Shown here one piece after another: positions 1 through 9,510 of a stretch of 64,000 nt of DNA. The notes beneath the pieces are model-generated. The model did not search any database, was not told the DNA's origin, and saw only the letters and a list, made by a program, of their open reading frames with translations. The stretch spans positions 1,566,739 through 1,630,738 of the forward strand of contig NZ_BMDA01000001.1 of assembly GCF_014635545.1 (NCBI RefSeq), in the 5' to 3' direction. The position numbers and the translations under genes were made by a program. Within the stretch, counting starts at the first letter, position 1; every line of letters starts with the position of its first letter. The DNA is from Acinetobacter courvalinii (GTDB lineage Bacteria > Pseudomonadota > Gammaproteobacteria > Pseudomonadales > Moraxellaceae).

Positions 1-1011
1 GTGGTATCACCTCAACAGCAAAACTGGAAACAGACATTTACCGCCAATGGCAATATTGCGGCATGGCAGGAAGTAGTCATTGGCAGCGAACTCTCAGGCC
101 AGCGTCTGACTCGGGTCAATGTCAACGTCGGTGATGAGGTACGACGTGGTCAGGTTCTGGCAGAGATTAACAGCGACACCATTCGTGCCGACCTTGCCGC
201 AGCAAAAGCCAGTTATGCCGAAGCACAGGCAGTGCTTGCCGATGCCATGACCAATAATAGACGTATTCAGCAACTCAAAAATACAGGTGCAATCTCGGCT
301 CAGGAAGCCACCCAATATCAAACCTCCCAATCCACTGCGCAAGCCAAGCTGGATGCAGCCAAGGCACAGATTGAAAGTAATCAGTTACGTTTAGCTCAAA
401 CCAGAGTGGTCTCGCCTGACAATGGGGTCATTTCGGCACGTTCTGCCACGGTCGGTTCTTTGGCCCAAACCGGACAGGAACTGTTCCGCCTGATTCGCGA
501 TCACCGCCTGGAATGGCGCGCAGAAGTGACCACCTCTGATTTGTATAAGCTCAAACAAGGCATGACAGCGCATATCATTTCACCCGATCCAGCTCAACCT
601 GCCGTGACAGGTAAAGTCAGAATGATCGCACCCGTAATTGATCCACAGACCCGTTATGGACTGGTGTATGTGGATATTCCAACCACGCAGGCTGTACGCA
701 TGGGCATGTTTGTCAAAGGTGAATTTGATTTAGGCCAGAAAGCCGCATTAACCGTTCCGCAAACTGCGCTGTTGTTACGTGATGGTTTTTCTTATGTGTT
801 TATTGTCAATGACAACAATCGTGTGACTCAACAGAAAGTCAGTGTGGGACGCCGTTTGGGCGATCGGGTCGAAATTTTAGATTTGGCCCCGAATGTCAAA
901 GTAGTGTCTTCTGGTACAGGTTTCTTGGCAGACGGTGATCTGGTCAGTATTGCCAAAGACATTCCCGACACACCACTCACCAAACAACTTGTGACCACAC
1001 AGGAGAAATGA
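1..1011 (+). CDS. RND efflux periplasmic adaptor (membrane fusion protein), 5' end cut by window
   Basis: This is the periplasmic adaptor of a tripartite RND pump; it bridges the inner-membrane transporter and an outer-membrane channel. The visible 336 residues hold a biotinyl-lipoyl hairpin half (GDEVRRGQVLAEINSD, about residues 43-58), an alpha-helical coiled-coil hairpin (about 65-130), the second lipoyl half (VVSPDNGVISARSATVGS) and the beta-barrel and membrane-proximal domains. No signal peptide or lipobox is present and the frame is open at base 1, so the true start lies upstream and the GTG at position 1 is probably internal. The stop is followed after one base by the pump gene, so the two form an operon. 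Substrate cannot be told from sequence; no outer-membrane factor is in the window. Confidence 0.9.
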   Translation: MVSPQQQNWKQTFTANGNIAAWQEVVIGSELSGQRLTRVNVNVGDEVRRGQVLAEINSDTIRADLAAAKASYAEAQAVLADAMTNNRRIQQLKNTGAISAQEATQYQTSQSTAQAKLDAAKAQIESNQLRLAQTRVVSPDNGVISARSATVGSLAQTGQELFRLIRDHRLEWRAEVTTSDLYKLKQGMTAHIISPDPAQPAVTGKVRMIAPVIDPQTRYGLVYVDIPTTQAVRMGMFVKGEFDLGQKAALTVPQTALLLRDGFSYVFIVNDNNRVTQQKVSVGRRLGDRVEILDLAPNVKVVSSGTGFLADGDLVSIAKDIPDTPLTKQLVTTQEK

Positions 1012-1012
1012 T

Positions 1013-4000
1013 ATGAATTTCTCTGCCTGGTCGATCCGTAATCCTATTCCCGGCATCCTGTTATTTATCATGCTGGGTCTGGCTGGATTGTTATGCTTTA
1101 AATGGATGAAGATCCAGCAGTTCCCTGATATTGAACTGCCTATGGTCACGGTCACCGCTGCCCTTCCGGGTGCCGCGCCGCCACAACTTGAGACCGAAGT
1201 GGCGCGTAAAATCGAAAATTCGATTGCCACCCTGCAAGGACTCAGGAACCAGTACACCAATATTCAGGATGGTGTAGTGACGGTCACCGCAGAATTCCAG
1301 CTGGAAAAGCCCTTGCAGGAAGCGGTGGATGACGTGCGTAATGCAGTGTCGCAGGTTCGTTCCGATTTACCCGCTGATCTACGCGACCCCATTGTCAGCA
1401 AGATTAACCTGTCTGGCTCTCCGATTCTGACCTATACCATCCAGTCGCCAAAAATGGATGAAGAAGCACTGTCATGGTTTGTGGATTACGACATTGCCCG
1501 TGCCATGCTTCAGGTCAAAGGGGTCGGTGCAGTGGCACGTGTTGGCGGTATAACACGTCAGGTTGATGTTGAACTTGACCCTGAAAAACTCTTGGCACTG
1601 AATGCAACGGCGACCGATATTACCCGTCAACTGCGTTTAGTCCAGCAAGATGCTTCCGGTGGCCAAACCAAAATTGGTGGCAGTGAACAATCGATTCGGA
1701 CCATTGCCACGGTTAAGACAGCAGATGAAATTGGTGCAATGGATATTGCCTTAAGTGATGGTCGGCATATTCGTCTGGATCAGGTGGCCACGGTTCGTGA
1801 CGGGATTGCCGAAAGACGTTCAGCTGCACTGTTAAATGGACAACCCGTCATTGGTTTTGAAATCACCCGCAGTAAAGGGGCCAGTGAGGTTGATGTTCAA
1901 AAAGGTGTCGCTGAAGCACTAGATAAACTGAAAACGGCACATCCGGATATCAAGATTACCGAAGCGTTTAACTTCGTCAATCCTGTGGTTGACAATTATG
2001 AAGGCTCAATGTCGCTGCTGTATGAAGGTGCTATTCTGGCGATTTTGGTGGTGTGGTTATTCTTACGTGACTGGCGTGCCACGATTATTGCCGCAACTGC
2101 CCTGCCATTGTCCATTTTACCTGCCATGATCGGCATGTATTTCTTTGGCTTTACCCTCAATACCGTAACACTACTGGCCATGTCACTGGTGGTGGGGATT
2201 CTGGTCGATGATGCGATTGTAGAAATTGAAAATATCATACGGCATCTACGCATGGGCAAGACCCCCTATGAGGCTGCGATGGAAGCTGCCGATGAAATTG
2301 GTCTGGCCGTGATTGCTACCACTTTCACCCTGATTGCCGTATTCCTGCCGACTGCCTTTATGAGTGGCATTGCAGGGAAATTCTTTGTTCAGTTTGGCTG
2401 GACAGCAGCATTGGCAATTTTTGCTTCCCTCTTGGTTGCACGTTTGCTTACCCCGATGATGTCTGCTTATATCCTGAAACCGTGGATCGGCAAGGTCGAA
2501 CAACAGGACGATGCTTCAGATGCCAAAACGGCGGCAGACCAAGGCACAGCCCGTTTAGCCCAAGACCGCGCCAAAGATGGCAAAGTCATGCGTGGCTACA
2601 TGCGTCTGGTGACCTGGTGTCTCAATCATCGCTGGATCACCTTAGGCGGTGCAATTGCCTTCTTTATTGCCTCGGTCATGTTGATTCCCTTATTACCGAC
2701 AGGATTTGTGCCGCCCCCTGATACAGGTCAAACACAGGTTCGTCTGGAGCTAACACCCGGTTCTCAATTCGGGGATACCCTTAAAGCTGCCGAATATGCA
2801 CGCAACCTGATTAAAGACCATCCTGAAATCAAAAGTATCTATACCACCATTGGTGGCGGTGCTGCAGGATCAGATCCGTTTTCAGGTGGCGCATCGAGTG
2901 AACCGCGTAAAGCCACCCTCACAATTCAGACCACCGAACGCTCTGACCGTAGTGCCAGTTTGCAAGACATTGAAGATGAACTGCGCCAACGCCTTGCCCC
3001 ACTTCCTGGTGCACGTATACAGGTCGGGCTTGCAGGTAACAATAGCCAATATCAGATCGCACTGTCTGGGGATGATCCAGATACACTCATGGCAACCGCA
3101 CGGAGCCTTGAACGTGAATTACGAACTGTTCCCAATGTAGGAAGTATCACTTCAAGTGCTGCCCTGATTCGTCCCGAACTGGTGATTCGTCCAGACTTTG
3201 CCAAAGCAGCCGATTTAGGCGTCACTACCTATGATATTGCAGAGACTTTGCGTATAGCGACTGCAGGTGATTTCGACCAGAATCTGGCCAAGTTAAACCT
3301 GTCGCAACGTCAGGTTCCTGTGGTGATCAAGCTACCGCTATCCGCACGTCAGGATCAGGAATTGATGAAACGCCTAATGGTCAAAGGCAGTCATGGACCT
3401 GTCATGTTAGGTACCATTGCCGATGTCAATATTGAAAGTGGTCCATCGCAGATTGACCGCTTTAACCGCTTACGCAACATCAACTTTACCATCGAGCTGA
3501 ATAATCAGCCGCTGGGTGATATCGCCGCAAAAGTTGACCAGCTTCCAACCATGAAGAATCTGCCACCGACGGTGAAACGTACCAATATTGGTGATGCCGA
3601 AGTCATGCAGGAACTGTTCTCCAGCTTTGGACTGGCCATGTTAACCGGCGTATTGTGTATCTATGTGGTGCTGGTGCTGTTATTCAAAGACTTCCTGCAA
3701 CCGATTACCATTCTGGTGGCCCTACCGTTATCACTTGGCGGTGCATTTGTGATGCTGCTATTGGCAAAAAGCAGTTTTTCGATGCCAAGCCTGATCGGTC
3801 TGATTATGTTGATGGGGATCGCCAGCAAGAACTCGATTCTACTGGTCGATTACGCCATTATTGCCAGAGATGAAAAACATTACTCCCGCTTCAATGCCTT
3901 GCTGGATGCCTGCCATAAACGGGCACGTCCGATTATCATGACCACGTTGGCCATGGGTGCAGGGATGTTGCCGATTGCCTTAGGCATTGGTACAGACCCA

Positions 4001-4162
4001 AGTTTCCGGGCTCCAATGGCAATTTCGGTGATTGGCGGCTTGATTACCAGTACCTTCTTGTCCTTACTGGTAATTCCGGTGGTATATACTTTTATCGATG
4101 ATATTAATCGCAAAATCCACAGTTTCAGGAAAACCCAGCCTCCATCGATTGAACCCTCTTAA
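1013..4162 (+). CDS. RND efflux transporter permease (HAE-1/AcrB-like)
   Basis: This is the proton-driven inner-membrane pump of the RND system, 1049 residues, the usual full length for AcrB/MdtB-type proteins. An N-terminal transmembrane helix (about 10-30) is followed by a large periplasmic loop, a helix cluster (about 335-490), a second periplasmic loop and a C-terminal helix cluster (about 875-1030). The fourth-helix motif VVGILVDDAIVEIENI carries the paired aspartates of the proton relay, typical of multidrug rather than heavy-metal pumps. ATG begins two bases after the adaptor stop with an AGGAGA ribosome site inside the adaptor end. The central linker (about residues 495-520) is charged and Ala/Asp/Lys-rich. 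A hairpin terminator follows. Substrate range is unknown. Confidence 0.95.
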   Translation: MNFSAWSIRNPIPGILLFIMLGLAGLLCFKWMKIQQFPDIELPMVTVTAALPGAAPPQLETEVARKIENSIATLQGLRNQYTNIQDGVVTVTAEFQLEKPLQEAVDDVRNAVSQVRSDLPADLRDPIVSKINLSGSPILTYTIQSPKMDEEALSWFVDYDIARAMLQVKGVGAVARVGGITRQVDVELDPEKLLALNATATDITRQLRLVQQDASGGQTKIGGSEQSIRTIATVKTADEIGAMDIALSDGRHIRLDQVATVRDGIAERRSAALLNGQPVIGFEITRSKGASEVDVQKGVAEALDKLKTAHPDIKITEAFNFVNPVVDNYEGSMSLLYEGAILAILVVWLFLRDWRATIIAATALPLSILPAMIGMYFFGFTLNTVTLLAMSLVVGILVDDAIVEIENIIRHLRMGKTPYEAAMEAADEIGLAVIATTFTLIAVFLPTAFMSGIAGKFFVQFGWTAALAIFASLLVARLLTPMMSAYILKPWIGKVEQQDDASDAKTAADQGTARLAQDRAKDGKVMRGYMRLVTWCLNHRWITLGGAIAFFIASVMLIPLLPTGFVPPPDTGQTQVRLELTPGSQFGDTLKAAEYARNLIKDHPEIKSIYTTIGGGAAGSDPFSGGASSEPRKATLTIQTTERSDRSASLQDIEDELRQRLAPLPGARIQVGLAGNNSQYQIALSGDDPDTLMATARSLERELRTVPNVGSITSSAALIRPELVIRPDFAKAADLGVTTYDIAETLRIATAGDFDQNLAKLNLSQRQVPVVIKLPLSARQDQELMKRLMVKGSHGPVMLGTIADVNIESGPSQIDRFNRLRNINFTIELNNQPLGDIAAKVDQLPTMKNLPPTVKRTNIGDAEVMQELFSSFGLAMLTGVLCIYVVLVLLFKDFLQPITILVALPLSLGGAFVMLLLAKSSFSMPSLIGLIMLMGIASKNSILLVDYAIIARDEKHYSRFNALLDACHKRARPIIMTTLAMGAGMLPIALGIGTDPSFRAPMAISVIGGLITSTFLSLLVIPVVYTFIDDINRKIHSFRKTQPPSIEPS

Positions 4163-4174
4163 TAGGTCGGAGTT

Positions 4175-4205
4175 AAAAAAGGCGGTCAAATGATCGTCTT
4201 TTTTA
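4175..4205 (+). terminator. Rho-independent terminator after the RND operon
   Basis: A run of A, a GC-containing stem (GGCGGTCA paired through G-U wobbles with TGATCGTC), a short AA loop and a T run lie 13 bases after the pump stop. The symmetric A and T tracts mean it could also end the lysE transcript coming from the other side. Confidence 0.75.
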
Positions 4206-4208
4206 TGC

Positions 4209-4832
4209 TCAGGATAATATTAGTGCCAGCATAAAAAAGATAAAACTGCCGCCCGCCAGATAATACAAATAATGCATCTGCTGATTTAACCATGATAGAT
4301 ACATGGTTGCGCTCATCAATTTCACCATCGCCAGATTCCAGATCAGCACCACGCCCACCATCCAGCCACAGACCAGAAGGTTTTGCATCAGATTGTATTG
4401 AGGATAGATCAGGATCACCAACACCGAATAAAACATCAGGTTCTTGGGATTGAGCAGACTCGAACCCAAACCCAGTAAAAAGTGCCTAAACGGTGCTTTT
4501 TTTGGTGGTCCGGCATCATGTTCCGGTTCGGTTTTAGTCAATATCCGTGCAGAACGTGCAGCGCGAAAACATTGAACTGCCAGATAAGCCAAATAAAGCA
4601 CACCCAACCATTTCATGACGACCAGTAGTTCGGTATTGACTTTGCCCAGCAAGAACAGACTGCTATAAATCACCAGCAGAATAATGGCATTCCCCAGTGC
4701 AATCCCCATACACGTCAAGCGTGCTGCCTTTATTTGGCTTTGCATCAAGGTTTTTAAAATTAAAAAGAAATCAGCCCCAGGCGTCAGCAAAGCAATAAAA
4801 TGCGTCACAACAATAGTTAAAAAAAGCTCCAT
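4209..4832 (-). CDS. LysE/RhtB family amino-acid exporter
   Basis: A 207-residue inner-membrane protein with about six hydrophobic helices and the LysE-family N-terminal motif LLTPGADFFLILKTL (family consensus TPGPD). Members export amino acids or their derivatives in exchange for protons. The start ATG has a strong ribosome site (GGAGAGAGG, two to three bases upstream of the codon). It lies downstream of, and on the same strand as, an AraC-type regulator with a 72-bp gap; an AraC regulator next to a LysE exporter is a common pairing in which the regulator senses the exported compound. The exact substrate is not visible. Confidence 0.9.
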   Translation of the reverse strand: MELFLTIVVTHFIALLTPGADFFLILKTLMQSQIKAARLTCMGIALGNAIILLVIYSSLFLLGKVNTELLVVMKWLGVLYLAYLAVQCFRAARSARILTKTEPEHDAGPPKKAPFRHFLLGLGSSLLNPKNLMFYSVLVILIYPQYNLMQNLLVCGWMVGVVLIWNLAMVKLMSATMYLSWLNQQMHYLYYLAGGSFIFFMLALILS

Positions 4833-4904
4833 AGCCTCTCTCCAGATGAAGGAGAGCCAGCTTAAAAAAACTTAAAGCTTTATTCTTGTACAAAATTGCG
4901 AGCA

Positions 4905-5744
4905 CTAGGATTTTTTAGCATATTGTTTTGGGGTAACCCCCGTATATTGTTTAAATACACGATGAAAATGACTTTGGTCCGTAAACTCTAACTCATGTGC
5001 CAGCTGGGCCAGATCACAGCCCTGACGCAAACGTAAACGCGCCTGATTGACCTTTTGATTTAATTGATAAGCATGTGGGGTTAAACCTAAATATTGTTTA
5101 AACAGCCGGATCAATGCATAGCGACTGATCTGTAATTCATCAGCCAGTTGCTGGAGCGATAAATCCTCAATATCACTCGCCAGACACTCGATCAAACGGG
5201 GTAAATACGACTGAAAATAACTTGCCTCCTCAATATTTTCCCAATGAAAATTCGGTATGAGCATTTCGGTCAAAATCTTAATTAAGTATTGTTCTTTTTC
5301 TAAGCGTGAAATCTGAGGATCAAATAACAACTGATTTAATGCAGTAAATGCAGTGTAAAGATGGAGGTCATGGAGAATTGTAGGTCTTAATTGCGGCACA
5401 TAGGAGGTGTTTAAATCCAAGTGCAGACCCATTTCCTGTTGAAGCTCATCAAGCAGCCCAGCGAACCATGTTGCATCAAGATGCATCATCTGGTAACTCC
5501 AGGCCTGTTGTGGTAAAGGATTACAAGCATGCTCCACATGGGCTGGAATAACCACGATGCTACCCGCCTGAATCAACTGTTCGGAAGCAAAAGAACTGGA
5601 AAAATGACTCTGCCCCGCATCAACAGCCCCGATTGAAAAGGTAGGATGGCTATGCGATTTATAACAGATCCGGCTTTGACATGCCCTACGTGTTTCAACG
5701 TAAGGCATGTCAGGATGGCTCCAAAACTCAACGCTTGAGTTCAA
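4905..5744 (-). CDS. AraC family transcriptional regulator with cupin N-terminus
   Basis: A 279-residue transcription factor: an N-terminal cupin-like sensor (includes HSHPTFSIGAVDAGQSHF, about residues 31-48) and a C-terminal double helix-turn-helix (about 180-275; LQQLADELQISRYALIRLF and LAHELEFTDQSHFHRVFKQY). It probably controls the downstream lysE-type exporter and itself. The frame opens at a TTG (5744). An in-frame ATG lies 36 bases further in (5708), but homologues of this subfamily usually keep an FW motif before the PYVETRRA segment, which favours the TTG start; the ribosome site there is weak (AAGG about 11 bases upstream). Start choice is therefore uncertain. Confidence 0.85.
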   Translation of the reverse strand: MNSSVEFWSHPDMPYVETRRACQSRICYKSHSHPTFSIGAVDAGQSHFSSSFASEQLIQAGSIVVIPAHVEHACNPLPQQAWSYQMMHLDATWFAGLLDELQQEMGLHLDLNTSYVPQLRPTILHDLHLYTAFTALNQLLFDPQISRLEKEQYLIKILTEMLIPNFHWENIEEASYFQSYLPRLIECLASDIEDLSLQQLADELQISRYALIRLFKQYLGLTPHAYQLNQKVNQARLRLRQGCDLAQLAHELEFTDQSHFHRVFKQYTGVTPKQYAKKS

Positions 5745-5774
5745 AATAACTTAAACCTTTAACCTGTATCCCGA

Positions 5775-6263
5775 TCATTTCTGCGCTAAAGCTTTTTCAA
5801 TATCTGCTTCTAAGGCCTCTGGTTTAGTGGTTGGGGCATAACGCTCCAACACCTCACCATTACGGCCAACCAGAAACTTGGTGAAATTCCATTTGATATT
5901 ACGACTACCCAAAAGCCCTTTTGCCTCACGGGTTAAATAACGGAAAATCACATGGGCTTCAGGTCCTTTGACATCTACCTTGGCAAACATGGGAAAACTG
6001 ACACCATAATTACGCTGGCAAAAGGTCCCGATTTCTTTATTGGTTCCCGGGTCCTGTCCTCCAAACTGATTGCAAGGAAATCCTAATACTTCAAGTCCCT
6101 GAGATTTATATTTTTCATAAAGTTTTTCTAATCCGGCAAACTGCGGGGTAAAGCCACACTTACTTGCAGTATTTACAATCAGCATGACCTTGCCTTTATA
6201 ATCAGCGAGCGCTTTTGTTTCTCCCTCTAACAACTCAGCTTCAAACTGATAAATGTTACTCAT
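5775..6263 (-). CDS. Glutathione peroxidase family protein (thioredoxin-type, BtuE-like)
   Basis: A 162-residue thiol peroxidase that reduces hydrogen and lipid peroxides. The catalytic tetrad is visible: Cys36 in NTASKCGFT, Gln70 in CNQFGGQ, and Trp125-Asn126 in KWNFTKF. Cysteine rather than selenocysteine at the active site and the bacterial length suggest thioredoxin as the likely reductant, as known for E. coli BtuE. Its ATG overlaps the TGA of msrB by four bases (ATGA), so the two are translationally coupled in an operon that repairs oxidative damage. Confidence 0.93.
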   Translation of the reverse strand: MSNIYQFEAELLEGETKALADYKGKVMLIVNTASKCGFTPQFAGLEKLYEKYKSQGLEVLGFPCNQFGGQDPGTNKEIGTFCQRNYGVSFPMFAKVDVKGPEAHVIFRYLTREAKGLLGSRNIKWNFTKFLVGRNGEVLERYAPTTKPEALEADIEKALAQK

Positions 6264-6679
6264 GGATAAGTTTCCTCGTCATTCTTCTCATCTGTTTTAA
6301 GTTGTAATGATGCCGAATTCACGCAATAACGCAGTCCTGTCGGCTGTGGGCCATCCTCAAACACATGGCCCAAATGTGCATCGCAATCATGGCAGACAAT
6401 TTCTGTTCTGACCATACCATGCGATAAATCTTCATGTTCTTCTATTGCAACACTATCAATCGGCTTAAAGAAGCTTGGCCAGCCACAGCCGCTATCGTAT
6501 TTTGTATCGGAAGAAAACAATTCCGCACCACAACAACGACACACATAGGTACCCTGTTGCTTGTTATTCCAATATTGTCCTGTAAATGCGGGTTCAGTGC
6601 CTTTTTGACGGGTGATGCGATATTCCTCTGCGGATAACTCTCTTTGCCATTCTCGGTCTGTTTTATTCACTTTTCCCAT
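6260..6679 (-). CDS. msrB: Peptide-methionine (R)-S-oxide reductase MsrB
   Basis: This enzyme reduces methionine-R-sulfoxide in oxidised proteins. The 139-residue protein has both zinc-binding CxxC pairs (Cys47/Cys50 and Cys96/Cys99), the GCGWPSF substrate motif and the catalytic Cys119 in LRYCVN. The frame is open from a GTG nine bases upstream (6688), but the ATG at 6679 has the better-placed ribosome site (AAAAGGTG, six bases away). It is the first gene of an msrB-gpx operon, coupled by a four-base overlap. Confidence 0.95.
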   Translation of the reverse strand: MGKVNKTDREWQRELSAEEYRITRQKGTEPAFTGQYWNNKQQGTYVCRCCGAELFSSDTKYDSGCGWPSFFKPIDSVAIEEHEDLSHGMVRTEIVCHDCDAHLGHVFEDGPQPTGLRYCVNSASLQLKTDEKNDEETYP

Positions 6680-6920
6680 AACCTGCACCTTTTATTCTGA
6701 TGTTAAAAATATCTTGATGATCAGATTTTATATTTACGCCATTCGCAAAAAAAACTCTAGTCTCAGATCGTATAATTTGTTGAAGTTTAAGCATCCAAAC
6801 CTAAAAATAGCAAAAAGAAAGCAAATTAAATTTTAACAGTAAGCAAATTTTAACAATATTGTCTTTTGCGTGAGCAAATATAGTGATATTCTTGTTTCGC
6901 ACGGTTGTATAGGACAAGAA

Positions 6921-8351
6921 ATGTCTCAGAAGAAAAGTGTAGTGTTCCAGAACTTATTACCAACCATCAGACAATATCAACAATCGGGTTTTACCCATGA
7001 AAAGATTGTTGAATTGCTGAGAGATCAGCATGATCTCAATCTGGTCACAGTGGAAACCTTTAAAAGTTATTTATACCGATATGCAAAAGTGAATCCTGCT
7101 ATGTCTAAAAGTACAGTTGTTCCCCAGTCTCATCCATCAAGCCGAGAAATTAAAAAATCATCTAAGCTTGAGCATGTTTGTTATGACATCCGTGGACCTG
7201 TACTACGAGCCGCCAATGAAATGGAGGAGCAAGGACACAAGATTATCAAACTGAATATCGGTAACCCTGCCCCGTTTGGCTTTGAAGCCCCTCAAGAAAT
7301 TATTAATGATGTCGCTTTAAACCTGCCGAATGCGATTGGCTACACCGATTCAAAGGGGATCTTCCCTGCACGTAAAGCCATCTGCCAGTACTACCAGCAG
7401 AAAGGCATCTTCGATATGCATGTGAATGATGTCTATGTCGGCAACGGCGTGTCTGAACTGATCGTGATGGCCATGCAAGGTCTGCTGGATGATGGCGATG
7501 AAATGCTGGTACCGATGCCCGACTATCCGTTATGGACAGCAGCGGTAAATCTTTCTGGCGGTACCGCAGTTCATTATAAATGTGATTCGGAGAACTACTG
7601 GTATCCAGATATCGCGGATATGGAAAGCAAAATTACGCCAAATACCCGTGGTATCGTGATTATTAACCCGAACAACCCGACCGGTTCTGTTTATCCACGC
7701 CATGTATTAGAGCAAATTGTGGCATTGGCGAAAAAGCACGACCTGATTTTATTTGCTGACGAAATCTACGACAAAATTGTGTATGACGGCATTGAACATG
7801 TCGCTGTCGCAGCATTGGCTGACGATCAATTGTGTATTTCATTCAATGGCTTGTCAAAAGCCTACCGGATTGCCGGTTATCGCGCGGGCTGGATGGCAAT
7901 TACAGGCAATAAAGCACGTGCTGCAGACTATATCGAAGGTCTGGATATGCTGGCTTCAATGCGCTTATGTGCCAACCACCAAGCGCAATATGCAATTCAA
8001 ACAGCCTTAGGCGGTTATCAGTCGATTAATGACTTGATTCGCCCGGGTGGACGTTTATATGAGCAGCGTAATATTGCCTGGGAAATGCTAAATGAAATTC
8101 CTGGTCTCAGTTGTGTGAAGCCTGATGGCGCAATGTACTGCTTCCCTAAACTTGATCCAGCGGTTTATCCAGTTGAAGATGACGAAAAACTGATGCTGGA
8201 TCTGCTAAAAGCTGAAAAAGTATTATTGGTACAAGGTACCGGCTTTAACTGGCCAACACCAGACCACTTCCGTGTGGTGTTTCTGCCTGCAGAAAATGAG
8301 CTGCGTGAAGCAATCAATCGCCTCGGTCGCTTCCTGGCAAAAATGCGTTAA
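6921..8351 (+). CDS. alaA: AlaA-type pyridoxal-phosphate aminotransferase with extra N-terminal domain
   Basis: Residues about 85-476 match E. coli AlaA (alanine/glutamate-pyruvate transaminase) closely along the whole length: IKLNIGNPAPFGFEAP, INPNNPTGSVY, and the PLP lysine Lys313 in FNGLSKAYRIAGYRAGW. The enzyme makes alanine from pyruvate. E. coli AlaA is about 405 residues; this protein is 476 because of about 70 extra residues at the N-terminus that look like a small helical DNA-binding module (see findings), joined by a Ser/Pro-rich linker. ATG 6921 is preceded by AGGA seven bases upstream, better than the in-frame GTG at 6870. A strong terminator follows. Confidence 0.9.
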   Translation: MSQKKSVVFQNLLPTIRQYQQSGFTHEKIVELLRDQHDLNLVTVETFKSYLYRYAKVNPAMSKSTVVPQSHPSSREIKKSSKLEHVCYDIRGPVLRAANEMEEQGHKIIKLNIGNPAPFGFEAPQEIINDVALNLPNAIGYTDSKGIFPARKAICQYYQQKGIFDMHVNDVYVGNGVSELIVMAMQGLLDDGDEMLVPMPDYPLWTAAVNLSGGTAVHYKCDSENYWYPDIADMESKITPNTRGIVIINPNNPTGSVYPRHVLEQIVALAKKHDLILFADEIYDKIVYDGIEHVAVAALADDQLCISFNGLSKAYRIAGYRAGWMAITGNKARAADYIEGLDMLASMRLCANHQAQYAIQTALGGYQSINDLIRPGGRLYEQRNIAWEMLNEIPGLSCVKPDGAMYCFPKLDPAVYPVEDDEKLMLDLLKAEKVLLVQGTGFNWPTPDHFRVVFLPAENELREAINRLGRFLAKMR

Positions 8352-8354
8352 TAA

Positions 8355-8388
8355 AAAAATCCCCCTCTCAATAAAGGGGGATTTTTTT
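8355..8388. terminator. Bidirectional terminator between alaA and the Sel1 gene
   Basis: A perfect GC-rich stem (ATCCCCCT / AGGGGGAT) is flanked by A and T runs on both sides and lies between two convergent genes. It can end transcription from either strand. Confidence 0.9.
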
Positions 8389-8392
8389 ATAT

Positions 8393-9295
8393 TTATTCCG
8401 ATGCATTGTTCTCGCTTTGAGCTTCCCGCCATATCCTTTCATATTCTTGCGATTTTTTTAGGTTTTTGGCCAGACCGAAACCACCAGTTTTATATAGACG
8501 CGCAAGTCCCTGCCAGCCATCCTCATTATCCTGCTCTAAGGCGCGTTCATAAAACTCGGCTGCCTTTTTATAATTTTTAATGATTCCTTCACCATACTCA
8601 TACATCAGTCCTGCACTAAAAGAAGCAAGACCGGATGCCTCAGAAGCCAAGCTAAATAACCGCAAAGCCTCTTTATTATCTTTCTCGACACCTCCCGTCC
8701 CTTCAATATAAAAAAAGGCCAAGGCATTCATTGCCGTAGCGTCACCTTGCTGAGCAGCCAACTGTAAATAGTGTCTTGCCTTCTCAAGATCTTGCGGCAG
8801 ACCTTTCAGCCCTGCCTCATACATACGCCCTAACGTCGTCTGAGCCACATCAAATCCGGCATCTGCAGCTCGCGTAATCCATTCCACGCCCTTTTTAAGG
8901 TTAGTTACCACCCCGTCTTCATCAGAAAGATAAAGATAACCCAAACTATATTGTGCTCGTAATTGCCCTTTTTCTGCAGCTTGGGCAAACCATTTCATGG
9001 CAGTCAGGTTATCTTCTTCAATACCCTCTCCCAGATCATACATATAACCGACTTGGTACATTGCATCCGCATTTCCTTGTGCAGCAGCTCTTTTAAACCA
9101 CGTCAAGGCTTCATCATAATTCCATTCTAAGCCTTCAGCAAAATAGTAGGCTTTGGCCAGCTCATATTGCGCATTCACATCACCAGACTGAGCCTGTACC
9201 ATTAAAGCTTGTCGGGCTGGCGCGACATCGGCATAAGATAAATTTACCCAACTGCTGGTCAACAATATTGCAAGCACAATATTTTTAAATCTCAT
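8393..9295 (-). CDS. Secreted Sel1-like (TPR-type) repeat protein
   Basis: A 300-residue protein with a cleavable signal peptide (LAILLTSSWVNLSYA, cut near residue 22) followed by about seven Sel1-like repeats of about 36 residues (for example ALTWFKRAAAQGNADAMYQVG and AMKWFAQAAEKGQLRAQYSLG). Such repeats form helical superhelices used for protein-protein contacts in the periplasm. No catalytic domain is seen, so the role is probably scaffolding. It stands alone, convergent with alaA and divergent from dnaE. Confidence 0.85.
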   Translation of the reverse strand: MRFKNIVLAILLTSSWVNLSYADVAPARQALMVQAQSGDVNAQYELAKAYYFAEGLEWNYDEALTWFKRAAAQGNADAMYQVGYMYDLGEGIEEDNLTAMKWFAQAAEKGQLRAQYSLGYLYLSDEDGVVTNLKKGVEWITRAADAGFDVAQTTLGRMYEAGLKGLPQDLEKARHYLQLAAQQGDATAMNALAFFYIEGTGGVEKDNKEALRLFSLASEASGLASFSAGLMYEYGEGIIKNYKKAAEFYERALEQDNEDGWQGLARLYKTGGFGLAKNLKKSQEYERIWREAQSENNASE

Positions 9296-9510
9296 TATCT
9301 AACTCATATTGCTATATTTTTATGCGATCACATTCTAGCGATAAAACCAATGATGTAAATCGATATTGATATATGTAAGGAAATCAAAAACTAATTTTTA
9401 TCTTTTCAGCGAAATAACAAAGCAAAGATACGGTTTGCCAAAATATTAAGCATGCCATTTTCGGTTTGCATGCTAAACTATGCGTTGGTTTGAAAAAGGA
9501 TAGTCCTTCT

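Noticed and set aside
1-3. GTG at base 1 as a true start of the adaptor gene
   Set aside because: No signal peptide or lipobox and no upstream sequence; the frame is cut by the window.
9466-9510. Upstream in-frame TTG extension of dnaE
   Set aside because: No ribosome site, and the conserved DnaE N-terminus begins at ATG 9511.
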